Source of the DNA: Ignavibacteriota bacterium | GTDB lineage: Bacteria > Bacteroidota > Ignavibacteria > Kapaibacteriales > UBA2268 | Reading direction: 5' to 3' | Assembly (NCBI GenBank): GCA_019637995.1 | Contig: JAHBUQ010000002.1 | Location: forward strand, 186,001 to 250,000 | DNA length: 64,000 bases | In this document: positions 36,034 to 45,770 of the stretch, piece after piece | How positions within the stretch are numbered: position 1 is the stretch's first letter | How the letters are laid out: each line of letters opens with the position of its first letter | Program-made: the position numbers and the translations under genes | Notes under the pieces: model-generated | Databases searched by the model: none | What the model saw: only the letters and a program-made list of their open reading frames with translations | Told to the model about the DNA's origin: nothing

Positions 36034-37725
36034 TTATCGTTTGAAACGCCAGCCTTTATCTTCAAACTCAAATATCCAGCTAACTACTTTTCCTTCATCA
36101 ATATTTTCAAACTTATCCCAGAAATCATTTGTATATGTAAATCTGGAACTTGTATCATCATTTGGAAGTGAATTTGAATGATTCATAATGTCTTCAATTC
36201 GCTTTTTCCAAACTACAAAATTTTGTTTACGCAAATCAATCCAGCCGTCATAGCACCATTGATTTACATTTTCTTCAGTCATTTCAAGTTTATCGTCACC
36301 GCGTCTGACAGGTATTTTAATATCCTTGCCTCTTAGATAATTCTTTCCATCTTTCATCATAACAGCAATACCGATAGATAAAATCTGTTGTCTTAACTGA
36401 TTATCAGATTTTAGAATTTCTTCTGCTTTTTCTGATAATTCTTCAGCCGATAAATCTGACACTTTATTCATAGCACCGCAAATTCGTTTGAGCAGATATG
36501 CTTCATAAAGCAATTTAGATAGACGCGGAGGTCCCAGTAGCTCGAAAGCAACACTATTTACTCCATGCTCATGTTCGAGTTCATCTAATTTATTCATAGC
36601 AACATTTCTTAGCATACCACCGCGATATGTTGGTCCCATAGTAAATGCATCCAATCCCTGAATTACATCTTTACCGGTGTTACCACCAAGTACTTCAAAT
36701 ACTAAATAATCAGCAATTTCTTCAGGAGTAATAATTTCCATTTGCCCAAGAGAGCTTATAGCTTGAAACTCACCACGTGAAAAAATACCATTTTCACCTG
36801 TGTCAATATACACAGATTTGAAAGTATCGCCGGTTTCAGACACACCGCTTTTATCATCAAAATGTAAATATCCATCTATCGGTTTAGCAGATTCAAAAGG
36901 CATATCAACAAGCTCAATAGCCTGACCTCTTCTCTTAACATCGCCGTAAGCAATTTTCTTCCAGGCTATAGCAGCAGTTGGTTTAATTTCTTTAACAACA
37001 GGTCCGCCCGGAGTACGTGCTAAAATGTAAAGAAGTAATGTTTGGGCACCGGCTACAGCATTCTTTGAGAGAAGAACTCTTGAAGGCCTTTCCTCACTGT
37101 GTGTATAAGGTATATTGAATCCCATACCACCTGTTCCACTTGTACCGATTTTGAAGTACATTCTGGTACCGGCTTCCTGCAATCCTGTATATAGTAATTG
37201 TATATGGCGAATTAGCTGAGGTATATATGAGCTTGCAATAATTTGCTCAACAAGTGCTTCATCTAAATTGCTGTCTTCAATTCTTTTGATTGCATTTATA
37301 ACAGTACTGTAAATATTCAGATAAGCAATCGCAGTAGCTGTATTGATACAATCAATTACCAAATCCGGTTTTGTGTCAACGATTAATTTATATAATGCTG
37401 AATTTTTTACGACATCATCTGATAATTCGTAAAAAATATCTTTGATATGTATTTTTCTTTTATCCTGAGTCGTAAGTACATCGCGGAAATCAAGATCTTT
37501 CCAGTCAGTTCTTGTAAAAATATTGCCCCATTTTGGAACAAACATTTCCGGATTTGCATCCGGATACTCAGATTTCATCTGCTCAACCGCATCTAAAGCT
37601 TCAGATTCTTTAAGTGATGAAATAATCAATTGTGATGGGTTGTGTTCCATCAATTTACGGCAAATAGCTGAGCCAACCAAGCCCCAACCGCCTAATACAA
37701 GAATTTTTGATCCTTTAATTTCCAT
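36034..37725 (-). CDS. Rossmann-fold NAD(P)-dependent dehydrogenase/epimerase-like protein
   Basis: A 563-residue soluble protein starting with a Rossmann motif GGWGLVGSAIC (about 12-22), followed by an extended-SDR-like first half (VIDCINTATAIAYLN, KIGTSGTGGMGFNIPYTHSEERPS). The second half of about 250 residues has no match I recognise (FTMGPTYRGGMLRNVAMNKLDEL, AFELLGPPRLSKLLYEAYLLKRI). An oxidoreductase or epimerase acting on a sugar or other polar metabolite is likely, but the substrate is unknown. It lies between the two giant paralogs on the same strand, 59 bases upstream of protein A. Confidence 0.65.
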   Translation of the reverse strand: MEIKGSKILVLGGWGLVGSAICRKLMEHNPSQLIISSLKESEALDAVEQMKSEYPDANPEMFVPKWGNIFTRTDWKDLDFRDVLTTQDKRKIHIKDIFYELSDDVVKNSALYKLIVDTKPDLVIDCINTATAIAYLNIYSTVINAIKRIEDSNLDEALVEQIIASSYIPQLIRHIQLLYTGLQEAGTRMYFKIGTSGTGGMGFNIPYTHSEERPSRVLLSKNAVAGAQTLLLYILARTPGGPVVKEIKPTAAIAWKKIAYGDVKRRGQAIELVDMPFESAKPIDGYLHFDDKSGVSETGDTFKSVYIDTGENGIFSRGEFQAISSLGQMEIITPEEIADYLVFEVLGGNTGKDVIQGLDAFTMGPTYRGGMLRNVAMNKLDELEHEHGVNSVAFELLGPPRLSKLLYEAYLLKRICGAMNKVSDLSAEELSEKAEEILKSDNQLRQQILSIGIAVMMKDGKNYLRGKDIKIPVRRGDDKLEMTEENVNQWCYDGWIDLRKQNFVVWKKRIEDIMNHSNSLPNDDTSSRFTYTNDFWDKFENIDEGKVVSWIFEFEDKGWRFKR

Positions 37726-38100
37726 TCTAATAACCCGTATTATACTTTGTCAAAATTTGCATTTATAACTTTTTAAATTTATTTTTATACAACATAAAGT
37801 TACTTTTAATATATCGTATTTAACATAATTTTTGTCATAGTCTATAAATATTTATCTTCATTTACAACATTTAAATTAAATCTTAATGTAAAAAAATACT
37901 TTTGAATTAATTACAGAATTCAAAAATACAATTTCATAACAACAAATAAAAATTCTTTTATTTAATTTATATAATATTTTTTACTAATATATTATTTTAC
38001 ATAAAGATTTAAAACTATTTTTTGAATAAGTCAGCCCCTTACCTTTGGTAAAGGGCTGAATATTCATTATGAAATATGTATTATTATGCTAAACATAAAT
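37726..38100. other. Intergenic region between the dehydrogenase-like gene and giant protein B
   Basis: A 375-base, very AT-rich gap. It holds a hairpin near its right end (listed at 38032-38058) and otherwise only A/T runs. A TATTTTTG element on the minus strand at 37928-37921 resembles a -7 box for the dehydrogenase-like gene but lacks a matching -33 element. I see no ORF or RNA gene. Confidence 0.5.
38032..38058 (-). terminator. Hairpin downstream of giant protein B
   Basis: CAGCCCCTTACC and GGTAAAGGGCTG pair over 12 positions with one mismatch around TTT. It lies 43 bases past the stop of the 1629-residue gene. No clear T-run follows on the minus strand, so terminator function is less sure than for other stems here. 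Confidence 0.45.
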
Positions 38101-41100
38101 TTAGCGAACAATACTCATCTTGCCTGTCAGAATGTCACCCTCTGAAGTAAGTCTGTAGATATAGCTTCCACTTGGAAGTGCGTTGCCATAGCTGTCATTA
38201 CCATCAAAGATAACTGAATGTTCTTTTGCAGACATAGATTCATTAGCAAGTACTCTAACCACGTTACCAAACATATCTACAATATCAAGTTTCACATTCT
38301 GAGGCTGAGGAACATTGAATTTGATTAGTGTTTGATTTACGAAAGGATTCGGTTGATTTTGTTCTAAAACAAGGTCGCCGATCCTATCGTAAGTCAATGT
38401 AACGATGTTAGAAGTAAAGCAATCCTGAGTACCATCTCTGTCCATTTGACGGAGACGATATTCATAAGTAGTTTTAACCTGAACGTCTTTGTCCATGAAA
38501 TTATAACGGCTGATAGTATTTGAGTTTCCAACACCGGCTACGAAACCGATTTGTTTAAACTCTTCATCGCTCTCAGCAATTCTTCTTTCAACAAAGAATC
38601 CGTAATTGTTGATTTCTGATGCAGTTTCCCAGTATAGGTCAATACCGCTTGTGCGTACACTTCCTGTAAAAGTATAAAGCTCAACAGGAATATCATCCGG
38701 ACACCATTGGAATTCATCAGCTGCTTCGCCAAATCCTTTAGGACCGAAGTAAGGACGAATCATAGGAACCCAGAAACCGCGTGACATAGTTTGAGTAGCA
38801 GGGTCAACGGGAGCACCATAATGGTTAAGGTGACCAAATCCAATATTACCTGAAGAAGGAGTAAACTCTACCCAGCCTAATGCACCTGATACGTTCTGGA
38901 ATGCGAAGAAGTTGTCATTAATAAAGTTACCACCCTGTACTTTACGGAAGTTTTTATCAAGTGATAATGTAGTACCCGCTTCACCCCAAACACCTGCAGG
39001 AGAAACGTAAGTATTCAGAGTTCTCATACCGCCTCTTGACGATGCAGCGCCGAGTTCCATACCTGTTTCACCATCCTGAGAAATTGAAATCCAGTATGTA
39101 CCTCTCTCAAGAACCTGTGGAGTGTTAAATATATAATCAACATATCTTCCATAGATATTCTGGAAATTAGCACCGCCACGTGTTGTGATAGTTCTGAGTC
39201 TGAGGTTATTAGTCAAAGGTAGTCTGTCACCATCAGTGTAAAGTGACATAGTAATCTGATCTGCAGCCTGATTCATCGGAGCCCAAAGAACAGAGAAGCC
39301 GCGAAGTGTGTCAGAATTAAGAAGGTTAAACTTAACAGCTACAGCACCGGAACCGGAACCGCCTACAGCACCTCTTGTATCAAGTACGCCGTCCCATGCA
39401 GGACCTGAACGTGGTTGACCGGAAGGAAGCTGTGGAAGTAAGAAGTTAAGACCATTTGCACCAAGCATACCTGAGTTTGATGGCTCAGCATCAGGTGGGT
39501 CGTAAGCAAATACACGTCCTACTCTTAAAATAAAGTCAGAATATGTAGTATCGTTTCTTGGTACAAGGTCTGGTTCGTTCATAAATACATTAGCAATTAG
39601 TCTGAAATATCCAATACTATCACGTAAGCTCTTTCTTGCATTCCATGAAGGCATTAGCTGATCGAGCGTTCCTCTTCTAACAAGGTTTGAAATAGTTTGA
39701 GTACGGCAGTAAATTGGAGCGTCGTCAATTATTTCACCGAATGAGTTAGTTCTCCAGATATTTACTTTTATAGAAAGATTTGAAGCTTCAATATCAGTAT
39801 TGTTAGAAACACGCACTGTAATCGGAATTGAAGTTGCCTGTGATGCAGGTACAATCGTATAAGGCCATGAAACCTTAACTGAAGTTACTTCAACGTCAGT
39901 GATTTCAGCTCTGTAAAGAATCTTGATATTATCTACATAGAAATCATCAGTATCATCTTCTATACATCCAATACATTTTGGACCATCGTTAGTAGCTAAT
40001 ACTTTAACTCTGAATCTAAAGTGCTTAGCACCTTGATTTTTCCATAAAATAAATGTATCAGGAATTGGAATAGCAAATTTCTGATATTCCCAGTCAATAC
40101 CATCATCAAATCTGTTGGCTCTGAGTGAGTTTAATCTACCGGTATTTGCATCAGGAAGAGCAAGAGTAGAGTCTTTATCAGTTTCTAAGAAACCAATCAT
40201 ATAACCACCGGCACCAAATAATGTTAATGGAGCTTGATTAGAAAGAGCTGCTTCTTTAGTACCTCTTCTGTAAGGCAAGTGTCTCCAGTCTTCAAGTTTA
40301 ATGTTTGTAATTCTGTCAATTTCATCATCCGATGGTTTAGCAAATTCAACTACTATTTCATCAGGAACATTACTAACAGACTGTCCGGGAGCATACAAAT
40401 TGAATGGATTACTTGCAACCATTACTCTTGGTTCAGGACCGATCATAAGCTGGTCACTCCAACCTCTTTCCCAGTCATCTCTGTGAGTTGTTCTCTGGAT
40501 AGAGAGAGTAAGAATTGGATTTTGCTTGCCACGTAAGTCAATCGGGAATGAACGAATTTCGTCACCGCCACGTTTTGGAGTACGGTTATCCTGATATCTC
40601 GGCAGTGGTTCGCCGCCATCGATTGTAACACGGTTCATCTTAATTACCGGTGACATAAGGACTCTTGCCTGCTGAGTACCAATACCGTTATCAATTACGT
40701 TATTTTGGTTTCTGACAGGACCACGTGGTGAAAGTGGATATTTAGAAACGTCATCACCGGAAACCATTTCAGTATTAATACTAACCCATTTCCAAGCTGA
40801 AGGAATATTATCACCTGATTCAGTATCAACATGCCATTCTGAGCCATCATCTTCAAACTGTCTGAAAGCAGGGATTGGATGTTCGTCATAATATCTTCTC
40901 ATTACAAATAGAGTAATCTTTGAAGTATCATCGAAGGGCCAGTTATCGCGGAGTCTTTCACCTGAAGCAGGATTTACAGGCTCAGCGATTACGAATGAAC
41001 GCATTCTTCCGATGTGGTTATCAATAAATTCATTTGGCTCAAATGGTGGGAATTGAATCTGTACAAAATAGTACGGAGGTACACCATTGAAACCTGTTTG

Positions 41101-42990
41101 CTGGAAATTATTGAAAATATTTAAAGTAGTACCATTGAAGTTAGCAAGTCTGACTTTAACAGAAGGGTCACCATTACATTTCTGAGCATCTTCAGGATCG
41201 TCAGATAAGCCCATACATAGTGCATCAACAGGTACAAGACGGTTGTAAATGATTCTGTTAGAAATTGTATTTCTAATCTGGAAACGTCCACGGAAAGTAA
41301 GGTCTTGTTTAACAAAGTTGATACCTGAAGTACCTTGGATTTCATTTGTTAAGTTCTGAATTAGAACAACAGGCTGAATTGCACCAAGTCTTTCGTGACC
41401 TGCCAAAAGTTCGTAATCAGCTACTTCAGCAGCAGGAATGGTTGTAACAAATGCTGTTGGATTTGAAGCAGCTGGATCTTTACTTCTTACGCGGTATGCA
41501 ATTTCATGAACGCGAAGTGTATTCTGCCACTGTTTGAATTTAACAACAGAACCGGACTGAGGATATTCCACATTAGGATTGTTTACTCTATAAGACTGGA
41601 ACCATGTAGTAGCTTGTGGATATTCACCTGCCCAAGGCTGTCCCGCAATAAGTCCGCCCTTGCCGTAATTTACGTGACGGGCAAAACCGCGAACACCTGC
41701 TACAGAGTTGTATCTGAATACAACGTGCCCAACTACAGGTCTTCCAAGAGGATTATTGCCATTATGTGTAAACCTGTCAGCTATTCTGGTATAATGAATT
41801 GTAATACTTGAGTCTACACCGGAAAGAACCACGTGAGCATCAGCAGTTACATAATTTGTTCTGGCAGGTCTTGAATCAGGATCAATATTGATAGTACCTT
41901 GAGTTGTAGCCAAAGCACCTTTAGGCTGAATTCTGAAAAAAGCGACGATTAAAGAGTCATTAGTATAAGTTCTCTTGTAATGAACCATACCATGCTCGTC
42001 TCTTTGTTTTGTTTCAGGGTCATACTGAGAAAGAATCATATCACCCCAGAATGGAGCAATTACAGCAGACTTGCTGGTAAGAGGGATTGCAGTCATAATA
42101 TCACCTCCACGTGCACGAATACCGCTTAAGGCGCCTGGTTGTTGAGTAATATTAAGAGGATTACCGCCTAAAACTGAGAATTGATAACCGAAGTTATCAG
42201 GAACGGGGTCATTAAGACCATTTTTGTATTGAATATTTCCGTTACCGTCTCTGTCAGCTATTCTCTGACTTGTATTAGGGTTAATAGAATCCTGAAGTCC
42301 GTTCCAGGTTCTTATCCAAAGAGTATCACGCCCGCGAACGCCACCTGCAAACCAGTCCATAGACATTGGGTCGTAGCAGTTTGTTGCTCCCGGAGGAATT
42401 ACTCTGTTGCCATTTGCATCGTAAAAATATCTTCTGTTTGTAAGTGCTATTACGCCATTGGTTGACACATAAAAAGAGTCATAACGTAATCCGTTAAAGT
42501 AAAAGCCACCACGGATACCAAGTGGAATCGGACCGGCAATAGCATCATCAGTTGAGTCTGTGGGACTTGTCCAGAAGTCTGGATCAGCTGGTTGGCGGAA
42601 AAATGCAAGTCCTTCTTCTTTGTTTTGTTCCCAGTATGTTTTTGGAAGCATACGAGGACCGGGTGTAATCTTACGCCACAATTCAGGCTGATAGAAAGTA
42701 TCTGCCCTTCCGATTGCCGGACGCATATTTGGAAACAATTGCTCGCTTAATACTTCAGTGTTGTCAATCCAGTAGTAACCGGTTGATACTGCAGCATTAA
42801 AAGGATCCTGCCATTGAGCTGTCGGTGCAAAGTTTCTTGGGAAACTTGTACTTCCTGCGTTAAATGTTGGCGGCTCCTGCAACTGGCTTCTTCTTAAAAG
42901 CTCATCATCGTCGTCATTCTTATCTTTAGTATAAGCGACGCTAAGTACGAGACCTATCATCAGAGCTATAAGGAGTAAAAGCTTTTTCAT
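38101..42990 (-). CDS. Giant T9SS-exported protein B (paralog of A)
   Basis: A 1629-residue secreted protein collinear with protein A over its whole length. Both start with KKLLLLIAL/KNLLLLIAL-type signal peptides, followed by acidic ELLR(R/K)SQL and GSTSFPRNF segments. Both share FYVSTNG, MDWFAGG and GRDTLW, the DDFYVDNIKILYRAEITD region, IDLYWETASEINNYGFFVER and a type A sorting domain (QPNPFVNQ, DMFGNVVRVL, GKMSIVR). Some acidic runs (DDDDELL) differ from A. The similarity also extends to the DNA of the 3' ends, so this is a duplication. GGGG precedes the ATG by 7-8 bases in both genes. Function unknown; exported to the surface or medium by T9SS. Confidence 0.85.
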   Translation of the reverse strand: MKKLLLLIALMIGLVLSVAYTKDKNDDDDELLRRSQLQEPPTFNAGSTSFPRNFAPTAQWQDPFNAAVSTGYYWIDNTEVLSEQLFPNMRPAIGRADTFYQPELWRKITPGPRMLPKTYWEQNKEEGLAFFRQPADPDFWTSPTDSTDDAIAGPIPLGIRGGFYFNGLRYDSFYVSTNGVIALTNRRYFYDANGNRVIPPGATNCYDPMSMDWFAGGVRGRDTLWIRTWNGLQDSINPNTSQRIADRDGNGNIQYKNGLNDPVPDNFGYQFSVLGGNPLNITQQPGALSGIRARGGDIMTAIPLTSKSAVIAPFWGDMILSQYDPETKQRDEHGMVHYKRTYTNDSLIVAFFRIQPKGALATTQGTINIDPDSRPARTNYVTADAHVVLSGVDSSITIHYTRIADRFTHNGNNPLGRPVVGHVVFRYNSVAGVRGFARHVNYGKGGLIAGQPWAGEYPQATTWFQSYRVNNPNVEYPQSGSVVKFKQWQNTLRVHEIAYRVRSKDPAASNPTAFVTTIPAAEVADYELLAGHERLGAIQPVVLIQNLTNEIQGTSGINFVKQDLTFRGRFQIRNTISNRIIYNRLVPVDALCMGLSDDPEDAQKCNGDPSVKVRLANFNGTTLNIFNNFQQTGFNGVPPYYFVQIQFPPFEPNEFIDNHIGRMRSFVIAEPVNPASGERLRDNWPFDDTSKITLFVMRRYYDEHPIPAFRQFEDDGSEWHVDTESGDNIPSAWKWVSINTEMVSGDDVSKYPLSPRGPVRNQNNVIDNGIGTQQARVLMSPVIKMNRVTIDGGEPLPRYQDNRTPKRGGDEIRSFPIDLRGKQNPILTLSIQRTTHRDDWERGWSDQLMIGPEPRVMVASNPFNLYAPGQSVSNVPDEIVVEFAKPSDDEIDRITNIKLEDWRHLPYRRGTKEAALSNQAPLTLFGAGGYMIGFLETDKDSTLALPDANTGRLNSLRANRFDDGIDWEYQKFAIPIPDTFILWKNQGAKHFRFRVKVLATNDGPKCIGCIEDDTDDFYVDNIKILYRAEITDVEVTSVKVSWPYTIVPASQATSIPITVRVSNNTDIEASNLSIKVNIWRTNSFGEIIDDAPIYCRTQTISNLVRRGTLDQLMPSWNARKSLRDSIGYFRLIANVFMNEPDLVPRNDTTYSDFILRVGRVFAYDPPDAEPSNSGMLGANGLNFLLPQLPSGQPRSGPAWDGVLDTRGAVGGSGSGAVAVKFNLLNSDTLRGFSVLWAPMNQAADQITMSLYTDGDRLPLTNNLRLRTITTRGGANFQNIYGRYVDYIFNTPQVLERGTYWISISQDGETGMELGAASSRGGMRTLNTYVSPAGVWGEAGTTLSLDKNFRKVQGGNFINDNFFAFQNVSGALGWVEFTPSSGNIGFGHLNHYGAPVDPATQTMSRGFWVPMIRPYFGPKGFGEAADEFQWCPDDIPVELYTFTGSVRTSGIDLYWETASEINNYGFFVERRIAESDEEFKQIGFVAGVGNSNTISRYNFMDKDVQVKTTYEYRLRQMDRDGTQDCFTSNIVTLTYDRIGDLVLEQNQPNPFVNQTLIKFNVPQPQNVKLDIVDMFGNVVRVLANESMSAKEHSVIFDGNDSYGNALPSGSYIYRLTSEGDILTGKMSIVR

Positions 42991-43177
42991 TTAAAACCCC
43001 TAAATAAATTAATTAAACAAAATCGTTAATAAAACATTTCTTTATAATATTTTTCAAATTTGACACTTTCATCTATGCAATATAGCAATTTTAACTCAAA
43101 CTTCATCATATTTTTTTAAAATTGCACCTTTCTCAATTACAGTAACACATGAAATTAAAAAAAATCGCATGAAAATC

Positions 43178-43199
43178 AAAAAAAAATGCATTTTTTTTT
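43178..43199. terminator. A9-TGCA-T9 palindrome after the MATE gene
   Basis: Nine A, TGCA and nine T form a perfect 22-base palindrome 14 bases past the MATE stop. It could act as a weak bidirectional terminator, but the stem is nearly all A-T. Confidence 0.35.
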
Positions 43200-43213
43200 A
43201 TTTTTTTTCAAAA

Positions 43214-44557
43214 TCATAGACGAATTTTTATCCAAGCTCTTTGTTTTACTTGTAGATAGCCGTATATAGAAAAAAATGACATTGATACAAAAATCATGCC
43301 CCAAATTGCGATATGAGTAGAAAAAAACTTGGAAAATAAATATGCACCCGGCAATTGTATTAATATTAAGCTAACAAATACGATTTTTAAACTTCTTATA
43401 TAGTCTCCGGCACCGCTTATTATTCTGATAGCAATTATTCCGATTGCAAACGGGATATATCCAAAAACAGCAAATCTCAGATATATTGAAACTTCCCTGA
43501 TTATTACAACATCATCAGTAAAAAATTTTCCTAAATATTTTCCGTAAACAAATACTACAATTCCAAATATACTTAGAAGTATTGTAAGTTGTTTTATTGC
43601 AGCCTTTTGATATAGAAAAATCCTGTCTATTTTGCCTGCTCCCATATTCTGACCGGCTATAATCTCAATTGATGCACCATAAGCAAATATTGACATTGAT
43701 ACTAATAAATCAACTCTTAAACCAATAATATAAGTACTCAATATCTCTGTTCCGAAAATATTTGCATTAGCAGCAAGTCCCATACTTGTTATACTTACGG
43801 CAATCAGCTGAAGCGATGCAGGGATTCCAAGTTTTGCAATTTTTATCAACACTTCTTTCTCGAACTTAAAGTATTTTAAATTGAATCTAAATGTCTTGCT
43901 TTTGAAAAACATTATATACAATCCAAAAATTGAAGCAAATCCATAGGACATAGAAGTTCCCAAACCAGCCCCAAAAATACCCATTGCCTCAATTGGTCCG
44001 TAACCAAAAATGAAAATCGGCGTCAGTATAATATTTACAGCATTTGACAATAGTAAAATGAACATTGGATACTTAGAATTTCCCGATGAACGAATGATAG
44101 CATTTATCTGGAAAATTAAAAAATTAAAAGGAACACCCCATATTAATGAACTGAAATAATAAGCCGAAAGTTCTTTTACCTTGCCTTTGATACCAAGAAG
44201 AGTTTGAATTTCATTCAAAAATAAATGAAGTACGCCAGCTAAAATAATTCCAAGAAAAAACATAATTAAAACAGATTGAATTGCAGTTCCTGCAGCAGTG
44301 GATGATTTATTCTCACCAATTCTTCTGGCTATTATTATACCGCTGCCAACAGCAAAGCCACTGCCAACAGCAAATGTAAAGAACCATATTCTTTCGCTGA
44401 TACCCAATGCAGCTACTGCTGAAGCACCTAAGCGGCTCACAAAATACAAATCAATCCAGGCATACAACAAATTAACTATAAAGCTGATTGCCAATGGAGT
44501 CGCAAACTTTATAAGAGTAGAATCTATAGGTCCATTCAATAAATCAATTTGTTTCAC
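43214..44557 (-). CDS. MATE-family efflux transporter
   Basis: A 447-residue, 12-helix inner-membrane protein of the MATE family: MKQIDLLNGPIDSTLIKFATPLAISFIVNLLYA-type N-terminus (inspected in parts), WIDLYFVSRLGASAVAALGISERI, FGAGLGTSMSYG in the first bundle and IAGQNMGAGKIDRI at the start of the second. MATE proteins export cationic drugs or metabolites against Na+ or H+. The substrate cannot be told from sequence. It is a single gene, divergent from the glycosyltransferase genes with only 89 bases between them. Confidence 0.9.
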   Translation of the reverse strand: MKQIDLLNGPIDSTLIKFATPLAISFIVNLLYAWIDLYFVSRLGASAVAALGISERIWFFTFAVGSGFAVGSGIIIARRIGENKSSTAAGTAIQSVLIMFFLGIILAGVLHLFLNEIQTLLGIKGKVKELSAYYFSSLIWGVPFNFLIFQINAIIRSSGNSKYPMFILLLSNAVNIILTPIFIFGYGPIEAMGIFGAGLGTSMSYGFASIFGLYIMFFKSKTFRFNLKYFKFEKEVLIKIAKLGIPASLQLIAVSITSMGLAANANIFGTEILSTYIIGLRVDLLVSMSIFAYGASIEIIAGQNMGAGKIDRIFLYQKAAIKQLTILLSIFGIVVFVYGKYLGKFFTDDVVIIREVSIYLRFAVFGYIPFAIGIIAIRIISGAGDYIRSLKIVFVSLILIQLPGAYLFSKFFSTHIAIWGMIFVSMSFFSIYGYLQVKQRAWIKIRL

Positions 44558-44646
44558 TTACTTTCAAATTAAAATTTTCTAAATTCGACTTAGTAAAGAT
44601 TAGTATCACGGATTTCGAATGTCTTTCTTTTTAGGATGTGATTTTT

Positions 44647-45765
44647 ATGGTCTGGATAATCGTCGTTTCAGTTGTCATTTTTACTCTCAGAGCACTTGTG
44701 ATGTTTATAGGCAGCTCTTTAGAGCGCTCGAAAGTCTTAAAAAAATCTGTAGCCGATAATATCAAAACTGTTTCCGTTATTGTGCCTGCAAGAAATGAAG
44801 AAGATAAAATTGAATCCTGCATCCGGAACCTGTCCAAATGCAATTACCCTCTTGATAAATTTGAAATTATTGCAATTAATGACAGGTCTGAAGATAAAAC
44901 AGGCGAAATACTCGATATACTTGCCTCCGAAATAACTAATCTAAAAGTACTTCATATAAAAAGCGATATTGACAAAGGTAATTTGAAAGGTAAACCGGGC
45001 GCATTACACTTCGGGATTAAGCAATCCAAAGGTGAAATAATTATGATGACAGATGCTGATTGTACAGTAAATCCAAATTGGATTAGGACTATTTCCGATA
45101 AGTTTAATGATGAAAAAATCGGACTTGTTCCTTCTTATACATTAATTGATGGTGAGCGGTACTTTGACAAAATTCAAGCTGTCGAATGGCTCTATATGCA
45201 CACCATGGCAAGTGCAGGAATCGGACTCAATAATCCTTTAGGATGTTATGGCAATAATCTTTCGATACGAAAAACAGTTTATGATGAATTAGGTGGTTAT
45301 CCAAAAATAAAATTCTCAGTAACAGAGGATTTAGCTTTGCTGAAAGCTGTTTTCAAAGCAGGACACAAAGTAAATTATGTCTGTGATTACAATGCTTCAG
45401 TGACGACTCTTCCTTGTTTAAATATTAAAGAGTATATATCTCAACACAAACGATGGGCTGTCGGCGGGCTTGACCTTGGAATTAATGCGGTCATATTTCC
45501 TTTGACATCTCTTGCAGTATGGGCAGGGCTTATTGTCGGAATAGTTGCGTTCAATCCACTTTGGATATTAGCTGTACTTTTTGCCCGAGTAATTGGCGAT
45601 TATATTGTAATTAAACCGGCAATGAATATTCTAAGACAAAATCATGTTAATTCGTGGATTTTGCCGGCAATCGGTTTCTTTATGCTTATGGAACTGATTG
45701 TACCACCTCTTCTGATTGACAGCAAAATCGTTTGGAAAGGACAAGTTTTTAATAAAAAAAGTTGA
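44647..45765 (+). CDS. Membrane-associated family 2 glycosyltransferase
   Basis: A 372-residue GT2 enzyme: an N-terminal membrane helix, a GT-A domain with VSVIVPARNEEDKIESCI, FEIIAINDRSEDKT, MTDADCTVNPNW (the DxD-type metal site), VTEDLALL and the QHKRWAVGG (Q/RxxRW) motif of processive synthases, and then two or three C-terminal membrane helices (about 275-345). It probably adds sugars to a lipid-linked or polymer acceptor at the inner membrane. I start at the ATG at 44647, ten bases after AGGA; the earlier GTG at 44638 would leave no spacing. The next gene starts five bases after its stop. Confidence 0.85.
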   Translation: MVWIIVVSVVIFTLRALVMFIGSSLERSKVLKKSVADNIKTVSVIVPARNEEDKIESCIRNLSKCNYPLDKFEIIAINDRSEDKTGEILDILASEITNLKVLHIKSDIDKGNLKGKPGALHFGIKQSKGEIIMMTDADCTVNPNWIRTISDKFNDEKIGLVPSYTLIDGERYFDKIQAVEWLYMHTMASAGIGLNNPLGCYGNNLSIRKTVYDELGGYPKIKFSVTEDLALLKAVFKAGHKVNYVCDYNASVTTLPCLNIKEYISQHKRWAVGGLDLGINAVIFPLTSLAVWAGLIVGIVAFNPLWILAVLFARVIGDYIVIKPAMNILRQNHVNSWILPAIGFFMLMELIVPPLLIDSKIVWKGQVFNKKS

Positions 45766-45770
45766 ATATT

